This document shows positions 10,505-22,814 of a stretch of 35,155 nucleotides of DNA, piece by piece. The stretch is taken from the NCBI GenBank assembly GCA_033064195.1, contig JARBJD010000543.1, forward strand, positions 1 through 35,155, given 5' to 3'. The DNA is from Blattamonas nauphoetae (lineage: Eukaryota; Preaxostyla; Oxymonadida). The stretch's first letter is position 1; each line of letters starts with the position of its first letter. A program made the position numbers and the translations under genes. A model generated the notes under the pieces. That model was not told where the DNA came from. It worked only from the letters and a program-made list of their open reading frames with translations, and searched no databases.

Positions 10505-11111
10505 TGTAACAATCAGATGTTGAAATGCGTCAAAGGCTTGATTTGACGTATTGGGAGAAAGTGAGAGAGAAGAGAGATGATAAAGGATGTAAATACATCA
10601 AGAAGATATTAAATTAAGAGTGAAAACAGGAACACATACGATTTTAAATCCGAAAAGCTTTGCTGAAAGATGATTCACTTGAGAATGAAATTGGTGATGA
10701 CTTGAGAGCGTAAAAATAGAAAATGTTTGATTGGATTCGTCCGTCGATGCTGATGAGAGTGAGTGAAAATAGTTTGAGGGTTAGAGTTCGCGTCCTATCG
10801 GAGTGATGAACCAAGTGTGGTTGGATCTGATCAAATCCTTTTTACACAGTTTCTTGTCCTTGTTCAGTTATTATCCGGCTTGAATGACTATAGCAGTTGA
10901 AGCAGTATCAGTCCAAACGCCTAAACTCTTCTCCACGATCCAATTTTCTCACTCGAATCATTGCCAATTCACTCATTGATTCGAATATGTTCTTTATCAC
11001 ACACATACCCGATTCAATTCGAGTATTTCCTGAAAACGTCATAAAGCGAATGATTGGGTATATTGGAATTTGAGATGAAATAATTTACATTTCATGGGTT
11101 TCAATTCCGAC
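10505..11111. other. intergenic region between two minus-strand genes
   Basis: About 600 bp of AT-rich DNA upstream of the four-exon gene and downstream of the five-exon gene. It should contain the promoter of the former. I see no RNA gene, repeat or reading frame worth reporting. Confidence 0.5.
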
Positions 11112-14100
11112 TCAGCCTTGCATTTGTGGCAGACGAATACCATTGTGTGGGCCGTATTGAAAATCAGGGGGATAAAAAACATGGTGGATATGAGGCAACA
11201 GGCGAGGGTTTGGTTGAGGAAGAGGATTGGGCGGTCTCTGAACGGGCATCAATCGATCGACATGGCGTTGTGCGTTTGCTCCTTTCCATTTGTTCAGAAA
11301 GTCCAGCGAGAACGAGTCAGGAGCGAGGTCGCTTCTGTCCTCCATCCCTTCCGAACTCAGTGCCAGCACAAACTGCTTCACTCGTGGGTTCGACCGATTG
11401 TCCCTCTTCTCGAACAGGTCGTTGAAGCGATTGAAAAGATCCAGTGATGATGGGATTCTGTCCAGACGAACAAGAGCGATGGAGAGGACGGAGAGAAGAG
11501 AGGAGAGAGGAGGGGTGGAGAGAGAGGATGGATGAGGTGTGTGGATGATAGACAGAACGAGAGAGAGGAACGAGTTCAGAAGGTGGGAGAGATTGTCCTG
11601 TCTGCGACGAATCTCAACTCTGTCTGGCGACGAAGGCACGACAATTGTGAGAATTCGAGTGAAGAAGGGAGCGAGTGGAAGGAGTGTGGAAGCAGGGATG
11701 TCAGCAGTGGAGCTTGGAAAGATCATTGTGTGGAGTGTGAGGAAGAGCTGTTGGGGTGTTGTGTGTCGGTCTGTCAGAGCGGGACTGATTCCGAATTGAT
11801 CATCAGATTTCAGAGCTTGTGATGAGCTCGCTCTTCTCTTCTCCAAAACGAGACAGATTGTCTTCGCTGTTTCTGTTGCGATGACAGATAACAGCGTTTC
11901 ATTTCGTTCTCGAATAGACCGAGAGAGAGATAGCATTTCCTCGAGGCTGGCGGAGAGAAGGATGGGAGCGACGATGGATGGGAGTGGCTGTTGGGTGACG
12001 GATGATTCGTGAATGCCTCGGAAAGGAGCAGTGGCTCTGCTGATCGAGAAAGGCGTTGGAGTGTTTCGGGTTCGCTCTTCGATCTCCAAAAGAACCACCA
12101 GGATCGAGTGAATAAGAGAGAGATCGGTTGTCACTGCCAGCGACACCAGAGAGTCGATCACTGGCGTTGGGTCGAAAGATCTGGTTTTCAACAGAAATCG
12201 CAACAACTTACAACACGAATCGACAATCTGCGATGTATCATCATCCTTCCCCACAGCACATCCCTCCTCCACTCCTTCCCGACGAAGAGGAGCGATTGCA
12301 CGAAGAGTGTTGATGACATTGTCCCGTACATCTGGATTCGGCTCGATCAACCTCATTGCGAGAGGTGGAAGCGTCAGTTCTCCGACAGAGTTCCCGAAGT
12401 GGAACAGCGCTTCTGCGACAAGCGGAAGATTGTTGAAACGTCCAGCCAACTCGACAAGACGGTCGAAGGCTGCGAGATTCCAGTCCAGATAGAGGTTGGG
12501 ACGTGGGGTGGATTGGATTGTGTGAACAGACAAGACGAAAAGTGCTTGTGCGTCGTTCTCCGCTCTCATCAGCTCGTTTGTGATGTCGGGAGTGTCGTTC
12601 GAAACAACAGATAGTTGCGTCAGAAGCTTCCATCTCTCCTCGCCCTCAGTTGTTCTCAACTTTTCGACGATTGATGTCTCGAATCGTGCTGTATGTGGAG
12701 TTAGATTTCCGTAGATGTTGGCTCGGTGATAATCACGAAAGACGAGCCGTGCAACTTTTCTCATTTCTTTGAGGAGAGCGATGGGAGTGTTGACGGAATC
12801 CACTGTCGCCATCTCCACCAAGAATTCCACAATTCGATCGAGAGATCGAATGTCACCATGTCTTTCTGGTCCGTATAACAAGTGGAGCAATGACAGAAAC
12901 TGGATTTGTGATTCTGGTCCAAGAAACGGGAAGAGATGAATCAAAATGGTGTCTCTTCTCGCGTCGTCTGTTTCACTCATTTTCGGTTGCCAATGAGGAC
13001 GACTGTAAGCGAGGCTGATTTCGATGTCGGCCAGCGTTGTCAGTGCAGTGACTGCAGATGGTTGGCTGCTGTCGTTCCACACACTTGGCTTTTCTGACAA
13101 TCCGCTCAACTCGGGAGAGAAGAAGGGGAAGTAGTGAGGGAGTGTCGCGGTCGAGTGAAGGGCGATCACAAGACTACCAGCGAAATGAATCCCAAGGTTC
13201 CTCGCGAAGTCAAGGGATTCGAATGGTTCTGAAATGTCAGAGCGGGACTGCAATTCAGCACATCGACCTGCTTCGGCACAAATCGACTGAGTTCCACGTC
13301 GAGTGTGATCCGACTCTCGCGACGCCTGAAAAGGTCGAATTGTGAATGCATCGCTGACAGGGAATGTCGTCGGAGTGGCGAAGAGGAGTGCCTCGGTGTG
13401 TGGTGTGGACAGGCCAAACTGGTTCGAGAAGACAGACACAGCAGTTGCCGACAGCTCGTCGTGAGTGCTCGCAGCAAAAAGAACGAGGAAAGTGAGAAGA
13501 GAAGACGGGAGTGAGTTGAAGTCTTTTTGGTTCTGCGTCAGATCCATCCTGACTTCTGCAATCGCTTTGAGCAGCACAACCCAATTCGGCGTCGCTCGAC
13601 CAAAGTCCAGACAGTGCGGTTCGGATGGCGAGTCGTACACCACTCGAACTGATCTCACGGCTGTCGAAAGGGCGAGATTCAAAATGTGTCCAGCGTGAGT
13701 CTCGACGAGGTGGCGGAAGAAGACAGGGTTGGTGCTGGCCATGCGGATGAACGAGCTGGCAGGGTCGGTGAACGAGCGAGGGGAGAGGGAATGTTTGGTC
13801 GAGGAGCGGTTCGCTGAGTTTGGTGAAGAGAGGAGACGAAGACTGGCTGAGTGCGGAGATCAGGTTCAGGTGTCGATCGTGACGGAAGGGAGTGTCGGAG
13901 GGAGAAGAGGAGAGATCGACTGTTTCGAGAAACGAGTCGATGAGGTCGGGATGGGCTGAGGAAGAGATGAAAGAGTGAGGATGATCAAAATGGCACACCA
14001 TTCAGAAATGTGGCAGTGAGCTGGAGACATTGGGACAGAAGATTCATGGGATGGTTTCTAACAGAATTTCCTTCGTAAATCGTCAGGTCTTTCACGTGAC

Positions 14101-15024
14101 CAATGAATGCGGCGATCCTCTTCACTGGATCCTGAAGGGATTGGAAAAACAATGAAAAAACAAACAGTCTCATCTTGTGAGATATATCCGATCATTTGAA
14201 AGTCACGAAAATCGAAGTCCACCCAGGGACAGTGAGTTTGAATTTGAGAGATGGCTTCCGAAAAGGTGTGGAAATTGGTAGCGATAGTTTCATACACCTC
14301 ATCACCAATACCAAGAATGGAGCACGCCATCATTTCATTGCACAGAATGTCCATAAACACCGAAAAAGAGGATCGACCATTTGGGTGGTCCATTTTGAGA
14401 TATGGGAGAGGATTCCACAGAAAATTGCGGAAAAGTGAGGAAAGGCATTCGAAGAGAGGTTCTATCGAGACCAAGGGGAAGATTTCAGAGAGTTGGGCTA
14501 ATTGAATGAGTCGATCATTGTTGGTCTGATTGGGTTGGATCTGTCGGATAATTGAATGAGAGATTCCCGAAGCGTGGAAGAGAATGAGTACATCTTCATA
14601 ACACGACACTGAAACAATCAACAAAAGTGAAATAGACCGATTGTGGCGAGCGAATCAACATCGATGTCCTGGTGAAGAAGGAGGCATGAAATGGGGAGAA
14701 GAATGAGTGGAATGAGCGAACGTTAATATCACGTTGAGACATGGCGGCACCAAAACGATGAAGGAGATCACGACGTTCATCAACAGTCACGTTGTTCAAA
14801 AGATCTATCAAGAGGAAAGATGAGAAAGAATACAAAGAAAACACACTCTGCAGTAGATTAATGATAGATTGTTCATAACGTTGATAAGAGGACTCTGTTG
14901 ACTTTGAATATGAGGCGAGAAGTTCATCGAATCGTTCGATGGGTTTTTTCTCGGTTGCCCTGTCAATTAACCTATCAAAATTGTGCATTTCAGAAGACTG
15001 AGAAGCAGAGGAACCTGCTTTCAT
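11112..15024 (-). CDS. large alpha-helical (HEAT/ARM-like) protein with Pro-rich tail, five exons, ~1254 aa
   Basis: The exons are 14847-15024, 14638-14804, 14166-14608, 13999-14131 and 11112-13955. The introns are 42, 29, 34 and 43 nt, all GT...AG (14805-14846, 14609-14637, 14132-14165, 13956-13998). The start at 15024 gives MKAGSSASQ. The protein is Leu/Ser-rich helical sequence throughout, with segments such as FTDPASSFIRMAS and HFGNSVGELTLPPLAMRL typical of scaffold-like helical repeats, and ends in a Pro/His-rich tail. Two one-base frame discrepancies of opposite sign occur, near 14700 in exon 2 and between 13790 and 13860 in exon 5. Coding quality is high on both sides, so assembly errors or unrecognised micro-introns are likelier than decay. 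The function is unknown. It is divergent from the 15255 gene across 230 bp. Confidence 0.65.
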
Positions 15025-15254
15025 CTGTTTAGGGCGAGTTCACTGTTGGAATCCTGAAACACAAATGATGGGGAACGGTGATCTGGTCACAACAGAACAT
15101 GAATTAGCGATCAGAATTTGAATGTTGAACGGCACCTGGTTTTCCAGTTTTCTTTCCACATCGTGGACCCCATATCCTTGCATCCGGGGGAAACAATTCG
15201 CACATATTCACCAACGACGCCCACTTTAAAGAATATTCAACAAAAACCGCTAAT
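15025..15254. promoter_or_regulatory. short shared upstream region of two divergent genes
   Basis: Only 230 bp separate the start of the minus-strand helical protein gene (15024) from the start of the plus-strand gene (15255), so both promoters must lie here or overlap. No clear TATA box or other element is recognised. The role is inferred from position only. Confidence 0.4.
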
Positions 15255-16688
15255 ATGACAGTTTTCTGTTCTTTTTTCTTGAATATTCACCAGAAACCGA
15301 TCAACTCGTCGTTCGCCCATCTCCAAAATCTGAAAACAAGCATCCAATCTCTCATCGACACTCTTCCTCTGTCTGAAATGACTTCAATCGTCGAACAAAT
15401 ATCAGACCAATTGTCCACTGCGACTTCTTTTTTCGACTTACTGAAACCGGACACTCTCGAAACCGAAACCATCACAGAAGACATCACATCACAAACATCG
15501 ACTCCAAGCCTTCCAGAACGAACCCTAACTTCCACATCAAGCCTCCGTGATGGATCCGACCAGAAGAATTCCCCAAGTCATGAGAAAAAGTCACTTCGCC
15601 GACGACTCAATCCGTCACGTATCTTCCAACTGCTGGATGGGGTTACAACATCAGTGGAAACCTCCAACAAAGCTATTTCAAGTGAATTGACAGCCGAAGC
15701 AGTCTCCATCCAGCCTTCATTTGTCCCGTCATAGGATCTGACTTCTGAAGAAGGATTGGCCAAAGTCAAATTGGAAGTGGGTGGTGTGATTGATAATGTC
15801 GAAACTACCTCTGGAGAAGCTCTGGAATCTGTTCCGGAAATTGTGATGCTTAAAATCCATGAGAGAAGCGTTCGAACTCGAAAACAACGAAAAGTCAATC
15901 TCAATCAACCATTCACTCACATACTCTCCCGAACGCCTCTGACCCATGTTGATCTGGATGTTGTTTCACAGGAAAAGCGCCTTTCAGGGGACCACATGTT
16001 TAACTCGCCCAATGAACCACTCACAAACGGTTTTCTGACAGCCATCCAGAATCTCAATCAACCAACGATCACCTTCACAAATTCATCAATCATCTCAAAC
16101 AACCCTTCAAAAGGAATCAACGAAACGGAGCCTGTCTCATTCACATTTCCCCCATCTCAACTTTACTCCGAGTTCCAAGTTGGCCTTTCAGCGAATTCGA
16201 AGGAGCTTCAGCGCGACTTACAATCATATATTCATCAGTTCAAGATGCAAGAGGAACTCGACGCAGCCAATCAATACGAAGCCAGCGTCCAAAAATCTCA
16301 AAACAAACAAACCAAAACAACACTTCGCAATTCAAAAACTCCTGGGCGTCGACGCATTTCAACCAACGAAATGTCATTGTCTGCCCGCACATCACTGCAA
16401 TCTGAACGGGAAGTTCGTTTCTTCTCGGAATTCGATCCATCCAACCCATCGCTGAATCCAACTGACTTCAAGACTTGGCAGCAATTTTCGCACGCTTTCG
16501 AAGCATACCGCACCCGAAAATCCCAAAAAGTCGACGACGACGAATTCGAAGACATGTCAGCCACGATCTTCAAACAACATCGCATCCACGCACCATCCGC
16601 TCTCTTCTCAGGCTCCGACCCAACATTCACGTTGATGTCTGGTGTGACTGACCTCAGTGAAGTCAAAATTGACCCACATAGATCGTGA
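15255..16688 (+). CDS. unrecognised 455-aa hydrophilic protein, three exons
   Basis: Exon 1 is only ATGACA (15255-15260). A 33-nt intron (15261-15293, GTTTTC...CACCAG) follows, then exon 2 15294-15701, a second 33-nt intron (15702-15734, GTCTCC...CATAG) and exon 3 15735-16688. Both introns are phase 0 and divisible by three; retaining the second gives an immediate in-frame TAG. The protein begins MTKPINSSFAHLQNLK and has an early amphipathic helical part (residues ~10-55). A Ser/Thr/Glu-rich middle includes a basic KKSLRRRLNPSR segment near residue 115. The C-terminal half is mixed helical, with RTRKQRK and TPGRRR basic patches, and ends near DPHRS. No known domain is recognised. An AATAAA hexamer at 16763-16768 may be its polyadenylation signal. 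Confidence 0.75.
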
Positions 16689-16762
16689 CATTCATTGCCA
16701 TTCTGGTCACATCCTCCAACACTTCACCACAGTCGCGATTCGCCTTACTTTGGAGGAAATAT

Positions 16763-16768
16763 AAATAA
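16763..16768 (+). promoter_or_regulatory. possible AATAAA polyadenylation signal
   Basis: AATAAA lies 75 bases after the stop codon of the 455-aa protein gene. It is embedded in ATATAAATAAAT, so it could instead be an AT-rich promoter element of the cofilin gene that starts 115 bases further on. Confidence 0.35.
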
Positions 16769-16882
16769 ATTCATGTTACTTGTTTTATCTCGTGTATTTT
16801 CCTCCAATTTTCATGTCATTTTCGAGAACATCAATTCAAAGACACCCTCGCAAACTATGGATTGATCAGATCCGAATCGAAA

Positions 16883-17438
16883 ATGGATATTGGTATTGCT
16901 CCCACTGATGAATCTGTGAAGAAATTCAACGACCTTAAGATGCTTCACAAGCACTACAGCATCGTTTACAAGATTGAGGGAGACAAAGATATCGTTGTTG
17001 AACACGAAATCGAGAAGGGCAAAACCTTTGCTGTATGTGCTCTTCATCCATCCTGATCACCGTTATTCCATGCGCACATATTTTCTTAATCATTTATCAA
17101 TGTTACCTTTTCCCTACAAAACTTATTTCTTGTTCTGTTGCGATCACACAGGATCTGAAAGCCGCCCTCCCCAAGGACGAGCCCCGCTTCATTGTGGTTA
17201 ACCACGAGTTCCACAAAGGTGACGATCTCCGCCAGAAGATCTTCCTCGTTCTCTACACCCCAACCACCACCGGTATCCGCAAGAAGATGCTGTACGCTTC
17301 ATCCAAAAACACAGTCAAATCCTCCTTCAACGGTATCCAAAACGAGCTCGATGTTTGCCCTTTTATTCATTCTTTATGTTCCAGGTTGATGAGTCGTTCC
17401 GTGAGGAAGATCTCACTGACAAGGCCACTCGCATCTAA
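16883..17438 (+). CDS. ADF/cofilin actin-depolymerising protein, three exons, 134 aa
   Basis: The exons are 16883-17032, 17152-17352 and 17385-17438. The introns are 119 nt (GTATGT...CACAG) and 32 nt (GTTTGC...TCCAG), both phase 0. The 134-aa product is the normal length for a small cofilin. Family marks are an N-terminal T-D-E-S-V-x-x-F-N-D-L-K helix, the central strand pair leading to KIFLVLYTP, then the actin-binding long-helix region KKMLYASSKNTVKSSFNGI, matching the cofilin KMLYASSK motif, and a short acidic C-terminus. Cofilins bind and sever actin filaments in the cytoplasm. The central W-x-P-D motif of many cofilins is replaced by Y-T-P-T. The start is the first ATG with this N-terminus. 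An in-frame serine lies directly before the lysine at the upstream edge (SKM), but no upstream ATG extends the frame. Confidence 0.95.
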
Positions 17439-17644
17439 ACAAACCGTTTGATTCGCTACGATTCAAGATGCAGATTTTTTCTTCCCATTCTCATCACACC
17501 ACCAGTGACCTTCTTTCAATGTTATGTTTTTCAACAAACGACATTGGTTTTTCCGATTCCGCCTCATCGCGTGAGATCGTCCCTAAATTACTTCAAAAAA
17601 AGATGAAGAGAGTGGAGTGACGTTGAATTTTGAAATCAACCAAT

Positions 17645-20600
17645 TTACTTTGCTACAGAGAGCACACAGTCTCGATAAAGTGAGTCACACTCACCTTTGC
17701 ACGACGTATCATCAGAAAACTCGCGCAAACACATCTGCTGGCACCTTTCGATTCCCTGCTGGCATTCCTCAACCGACTCTGGTGTCCGCATGTGAGTGGA
17801 TGGATCAGACCCAGAAAGTCCAGCTGAGAGCTCAGTTTGATGCGAATTTGCATTTCGGCGATGGACCGTGCGGGATGTTGGGATCCGCTCATTTGCATAT
17901 TGTGGTGCACCATGCATCTTCTCTTCCATCAGCTGCTCTTTTCGGAGTTTTTCGATCTTGTGTGGCTGAGTCGAGCTCTCCTTGATCAGTTCTTGTCGAC
18001 GCTTGTCTGCTTCTTTCTTGATGTCGTCGGCGATTTGTTCGTGTTTGGTTTTCTCTTCTTCAGCTTTCTTTGCTTCTTCGTTTTTCTTCGATTCTGCCTC
18101 TTGTTTCTTCTTTTCCGCTTCCGCTCTCATTTTGGATTCTGCTTCCTGCTTCTTCTGTTCTGCCTCTTTCTGTTCGTTCTGTTTGGCTCGCAGTGCAGCT
18201 TCCTTGTCAGCCTCCCGTTTCCGCTCTTCTTGCTGCTTCAGTCTCTCTTCCTGAGCTTTCTTCAGCTGTGCTTCATGTGTGTCTTCTTCCTTTTTCTCCT
18301 CCTTTTTCTCTTTCTTCGCTGTTTCGTATCTGTCCGTGTCTTTCTCTTTCTTTTCGTTCGTCGGTGTTGGTGGATCGTTCTTGCTTGGTTCAAACCCCTT
18401 CCTTCTCTCCAATCTCTCCTCCTCTTCCTTCTTCTCGTCCTTCTCCTTCTTCTCTTCCTTCTCTTTCTTCTCTTTGAACATATCCGGTCTTGGCTTCAAC
18501 TTGTCCTGATCATCCGATCCATGTGTGGCATGCTGGGTCGATTTTGGGTCTTCTGGCTGTCCCATCGCTGAGGGGTGATCTTCGTCCTTCCTGCACTGCT
18601 CCAGTTGCTGCTCGCAATCCTTCAGACAATCCTTTTTCAATTCTGCGCATTCTTTCTTAGCGTCCGCTTCTTTCTTCCCTCCATTCACTTTTCTCGCTTC
18701 GCATCTTTCCGAGAATCGTTCGCAGCGGCGATCGCACTCGTTTTTCATCAACTCACACGATTCCCCTTCGAACCCTCCGCTCAGTCCTTCAGTTGACACG
18801 CAATCGTCAAAATTGGAATCACATTCCGTCAGACAGTCTCTAACAACAGGCGCGCAGTCCATTCTCGACGACCCCTTTGCGACACACTCGTCTCCCCTCA
18901 CCATACACCCCTCGAAGCAAGTATCACGGAAGCGATGACATTGTTCAAGGTGGTTGAGGACGCGTTGTGGTTCCTTCGTCGCTGGACGAGGTGATGGAGT
19001 GTGGGGGATTGGAGTCGAATGTGGAGTCGAGTCAGAGCTGTCGCTTGGGTGATTTGACGAATCCTCTGAGAACAAGACGTCGAATGGAATTTGAGCCTTG
19101 ATTTGTGTCGTCTGCGACTCGGAGCGGGTGACGATGATGTTCGACAGCTCGAAGTCAGCCTCGATCTCGTCCTCGTCCACACCAAACCCAAATCCGCCCT
19201 GAACCTGCTTCTGCTTGTCAGTGCACGCCGAGAAGCATTGCTGGCGAGTCTTTTCGCAATTTTGGACGCAGCCTCGAATCTCCTGTTTCGGTGAGCGAGC
19301 AAGCTGGGCAGCGCGCATCTTCATTCCCAATCGCTTGCCTTTGGTACCTTCGAAACGCACTCTGTCCTCTCTTTCGCCGCCTGTCTGGGCATTTCGAGCT
19401 GCTTCGATGTAATCTTCAATGCTGGCTGACAACGCGCTGTGTGAGTCGCAGTCGAGAATGCAGTCGAGCTCTTCATCTTCGCACTGCATCAGACATTCCT
19501 CGTCTTGTTCAGCGTGTGGGGGGAGATTGGTTGGGAAGGAGAGAGGGGACGGTGTGGCGTCTTGCGATCGTGGCGAGAAGACGAGGCTGATTTCGGAGAG
19601 TGTGGTGAGGGTCACAGTGCACTCCACAGAACAGTTCGACAGCGCTCTTTCGCAATCTTCCAGACCATCCGCGACACAATTCCCGATTCGCCCGAAATCG
19701 TCGTCGTTGAGTCCTTCCGAGCTGGCTGGCAGACACCCAGTCAACACATTGTCTTCACACTTTCTCTTCTTCGTCGCACAGCGAGCATCGCATCTTCCTT
19801 CGTCGCTTCCTTTCATATAGTCATCCAGATCGTCGCTGAGGACGGAAAGAGAGATATTGGCTGGTGACGGCTGGTTGGGATTGGTTGGTTGGATCGGCTT
19901 GTTTGGAGTGTTCTTTGTCGGAACACGAGTGGCTGAGGCGGAATTTGGTGTTCCTTTTCGTTTGAGTGCTTGTTTCTCCTCTTTTTCGAGTTGAGAAAGC
20001 TTGTCTTTGGCTGCGGAAAGAACAGACTCTTCTTCCTTCTTCAGATTGTTGAAGCGAGCCTTCATTCGTTTCTTGGCATCCCTCGCTTTCTGTTTCAGTT
20101 CTTTGGCTTTTGCTTCGGCGGCTGAGATCGCCTCTTTTCCCTCTTCGTGAGCATGATCGATTTCTTCGTTTCCTGTCTTCCACATCTCCTCTCGTTCCTT
20201 TTTCAGATTCGCTGCGTGTCGTTCAGCTTCTCGTTTGATCGAATCCGCTCTTTTCCTGAACTCGCTGCTGGTGTGTTCGATGTCTTCTCTGTGCTGTTTA
20301 ATCGCCTCCGCCTGCTTCTGCAGTTCCTCCCCTTGTTGCTTCAGCTTCTCTCCATCCTGTCTGTGTTGGTCTTCTTTCTGTTTGAGGTCGGCTGTCCCTT
20401 TACGAACTCTTTCCTTGGCTTCCTTGCGAACCTTCTCATAATCATTCAATCGAACCATTCTTGCTGAAAGACCTTCGGTTTCGTCTTCTTTTCCTTCTTT
20501 TGTGCGATTAGTGGCTGGAGACCGCAATTTCGCGTCGGAGAGACGAGACAGGGATGGCTTCACATATTCGTCTTTGCAGTCGAAATAACAATCTTGAAAC

Positions 20601-22453
20601 TCGGCAATGCAGATCGGCATGTTGTGCAGACGGCATTTCGACATGCAGTTTGAGTCGACAGGCTCGTCTTCGGGCATTTCTTCGTCTTCAGGCTGAGGAT
20701 CCTCTGCGTTCCCGTAGCGAGATTGGAGAGGGCGATTGACGGGAATGGATTGGATTTTGGGGCGCTTTTGGGATTGTTCTTTCACATCTCCGCACTTTCG
20801 AGTGCAGAAAGAGTCCAGTGATACCTGACACGTCATGAACGTGTTGTTGCACGTTCCGAGGCACGTTTCCAGCGACGCTTCCGTTTCGCGCACCATATCA
20901 GCAAAGTGAGCATCAATTGGGGATGAGTGTGTGGTGTTTGAGGTCGTGTTGTCCTTCCTCGTTGTGTTTGTAGCGTTCTGAACAGCGGCCGAGTAGAATG
21001 ACGAGAATGTCTGGTTTCCGTGGTCCCCAAACTTCATCAAACAAAGTTTGTCGCATTCAGAAACATGGTTTCCGCATTCCGACGCCTTCCCCATCATGCA
21101 GACTCCCAGACACTGGTTGATATCCTGCGACTCACCCTGTGAATGCGTGCATTCGTCTATGCATTCTGTCGATGACAGAGTCAAGCATTTCTCTGCGTTT
21201 TGTTTGCAGGCGTTGAGGCAGACGTTGGTTCCCTTGTTTCCGATTGATTCGGACTCACATTGGATGAGGCAGTCTTCACGTTCGGGAACGCATTCTTGGA
21301 TGCAGCCGGTCAGGCAGGAAACACACGCGGAGTGTTCGGTCGATGAGGAGCAGACTTTGTCGCACTTTTCTTGGCATTGATCCACGCACACATCAAAATC
21401 TGGGAAAGGAGAAAGAAGGAGATAAAATGAAGAGATATGGTTGTTTCGTGAAAATAATGCGTGAAATAAATCCGATCAGCAAATATAAGTGTCCGATTGA
21501 GAAAATTCTCCCATAAAGGTGAGAGACATACACGATGAACACTCCGAATCACAATCGATGGCTCGGTTGAAACTTGCTTCTGTTTCTTTCTTCAAATCGG
21601 CGCCATATGATGGCAGAAACATTTCTCGGGCAATTTCATAGATTTTGTCGGTCTCTGTGCATTCATCTTCGTGATCCGCCTTCTCGACGCAGTCCTTCAT
21701 GCACCCAGAATAAGGCTTCAGACACTCCTGAATTTGAACCACGGTGCATTTCATGCAACATTCTGCCATTTCCGTGCCGTTGGAGGAGGATGGGCCATTT
21801 TCGGTGTTCGTTTTGTTGAGTCGTTGGGAGCATTCGTTGATGCAGAATGTATGGCCTTTGTCCTCGCAATGATCGAGTTTTAACTTACAGTCGTACGAAC
21901 AGGACGATGAGAAATCTGGAAAAATAGAAAAAGCGAACGAAATACCGCTTGTATCTTGGTTTGTCAGGAGGCACTCGGAATACGGTTCAGTGCAGGTCTT
22001 CAGTTTGGAGAGGATGCAGGTCGAAGAATCATCCTTATTGTCCTTCCTGCATTCTTCGGTAATCGAAGAAAAACATTTTTCCACCTCGTCGCGGCATTTC
22101 TCCGTTCGACCAAGCGAACACAAATCCCGGCACGCTTTTCGTTCTGAATGACAGTCCTCCAACTCTGAAGAGGGAAGAAGGGTAATAGAAGAGAATTTCA
22201 TACCGTCAGTCGTGCATGACAGGATACATTCAGCGGGTTTTCTGGAATTTCTGCATTCCTGGTCACATGTTTTATTCACAAATGAACTGCAGGAGGCGGA
22301 ATCCGACTCGCATTTAAGCAGACATTGGTGAGGATCGCGAGTAAAAAGGAATGTCGGAGGGATTCGTGCAATGTCCTGTTGTTGCTTGGGTGTTGGTTTG
22401 ATGTCGAGTGCAGAGAGCCATGGAAGGGTTAGCAAGATGGATAGCAGGAACAT
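17645..22453 (-). CDS. secreted 1535-aa Cys-rich protein with paired CX3C motifs and charged coiled coils, four exons
   Basis: The exons are 22204-22453, 21946-22164, 21532-21915 and 17645-21399. The introns are 39, 30 and 132 nt, and the coding sum is exactly 4608 bases. The ATG at 22453 gives a clean signal peptide (MFLLSILLTLPWLSA). The first ~470 residues and several later blocks carry many paired C-x3-C motifs, for example GCVQNCEKTRQQCFSAC (C-x3-C-x6-C-x3-C), a spacing that suits disulfide-bonded helical hairpins. Between the Cys blocks lie long Lys/Glu/Gln-rich segments of coiled-coil type (around residues 590-780 and 1290-1480). A last Cys block (CQQMCLREF … CKGECDSLYRDC) ends the protein. 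No transmembrane segment is seen. Role inferred: a secreted or vesicle-lumen structural or protective protein. The family is not recognised. It is tail-to-tail with cofilin, 206 bp apart. Confidence 0.85.
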
Positions 22454-22757
22454 TCGATGATACAAATGGAATGTTTTCGCAATGACAATGCAGTAGACGT
22501 GTATTGAACATCATGTCATGTCACGGAGAAGATTTAAAAGATGTTGGCATGATCAAAACCCCTGCTCTTATTTGGATTCAATATTCGTTAAGGTTGATGA
22601 CATTCTCCCTAAATGTCCCTGTTTCGAGGGATTGAATGACTGGGACGAAGTCTTTCCTCAATGCTGAACTGGTTACGATGATCTCTCCAATGAAATGAGA
22701 AGAAATGAGAAATCACACAAAATTTGATCGTCAAGATGGAAATTTTGTTGGATGCAT
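22454..22757. other. upstream region of the Cys-rich gene, ending at the hAT insertion
   Basis: About 300 bp with no gene. It must include the promoter of the Cys-rich protein gene, which the hAT element now separates from whatever lay upstream. The GGATGCAT target copy is at 22750-22757. Confidence 0.5.
22750..22757. repeat. left hAT target-site duplication GGATGCAT
   Basis: Matches 25153-25160 exactly in the same orientation. The palindromic core ATGCAT weakens uniqueness slightly, but the inverted ends abut it on both sides. Confidence 0.8.
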
Positions 22758-22786
22758 TAGTGAGGAGCAATTGTCCGGACAAGGTG

Positions 22787-22814
22787 AGGCGCTGTCCGTC
22801 CTCGGACAGCGCCT
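22787..22814. repeat. subterminal hairpin of the hAT element
   Basis: 12-bp perfect arms AGGCGCTGTCCG / CGGACAGCGCCT surround a TCCT loop. The inner arm runs into GCGCCTAATTAGG, nearly identical to the motif beside the right-end hairpin of the 3.4-kb element. Confidence 0.85.

Noticed and set aside
12009-12614. 201-codon plus-strand frame
   Set aside because: Antisense to the large exon 11112-13955. Its Ser/Arg/Glu composition mirrors the real minus-strand frame.
17837-18571. Long plus-strand frames rich in Leu, Phe and Ser opposite the Cys-rich gene
   Set aside because: They are antisense shadows of Lys/Glu-rich coiled-coil codons. The minus strand has a signal peptide, Cys periodicity and a consistent exon model.
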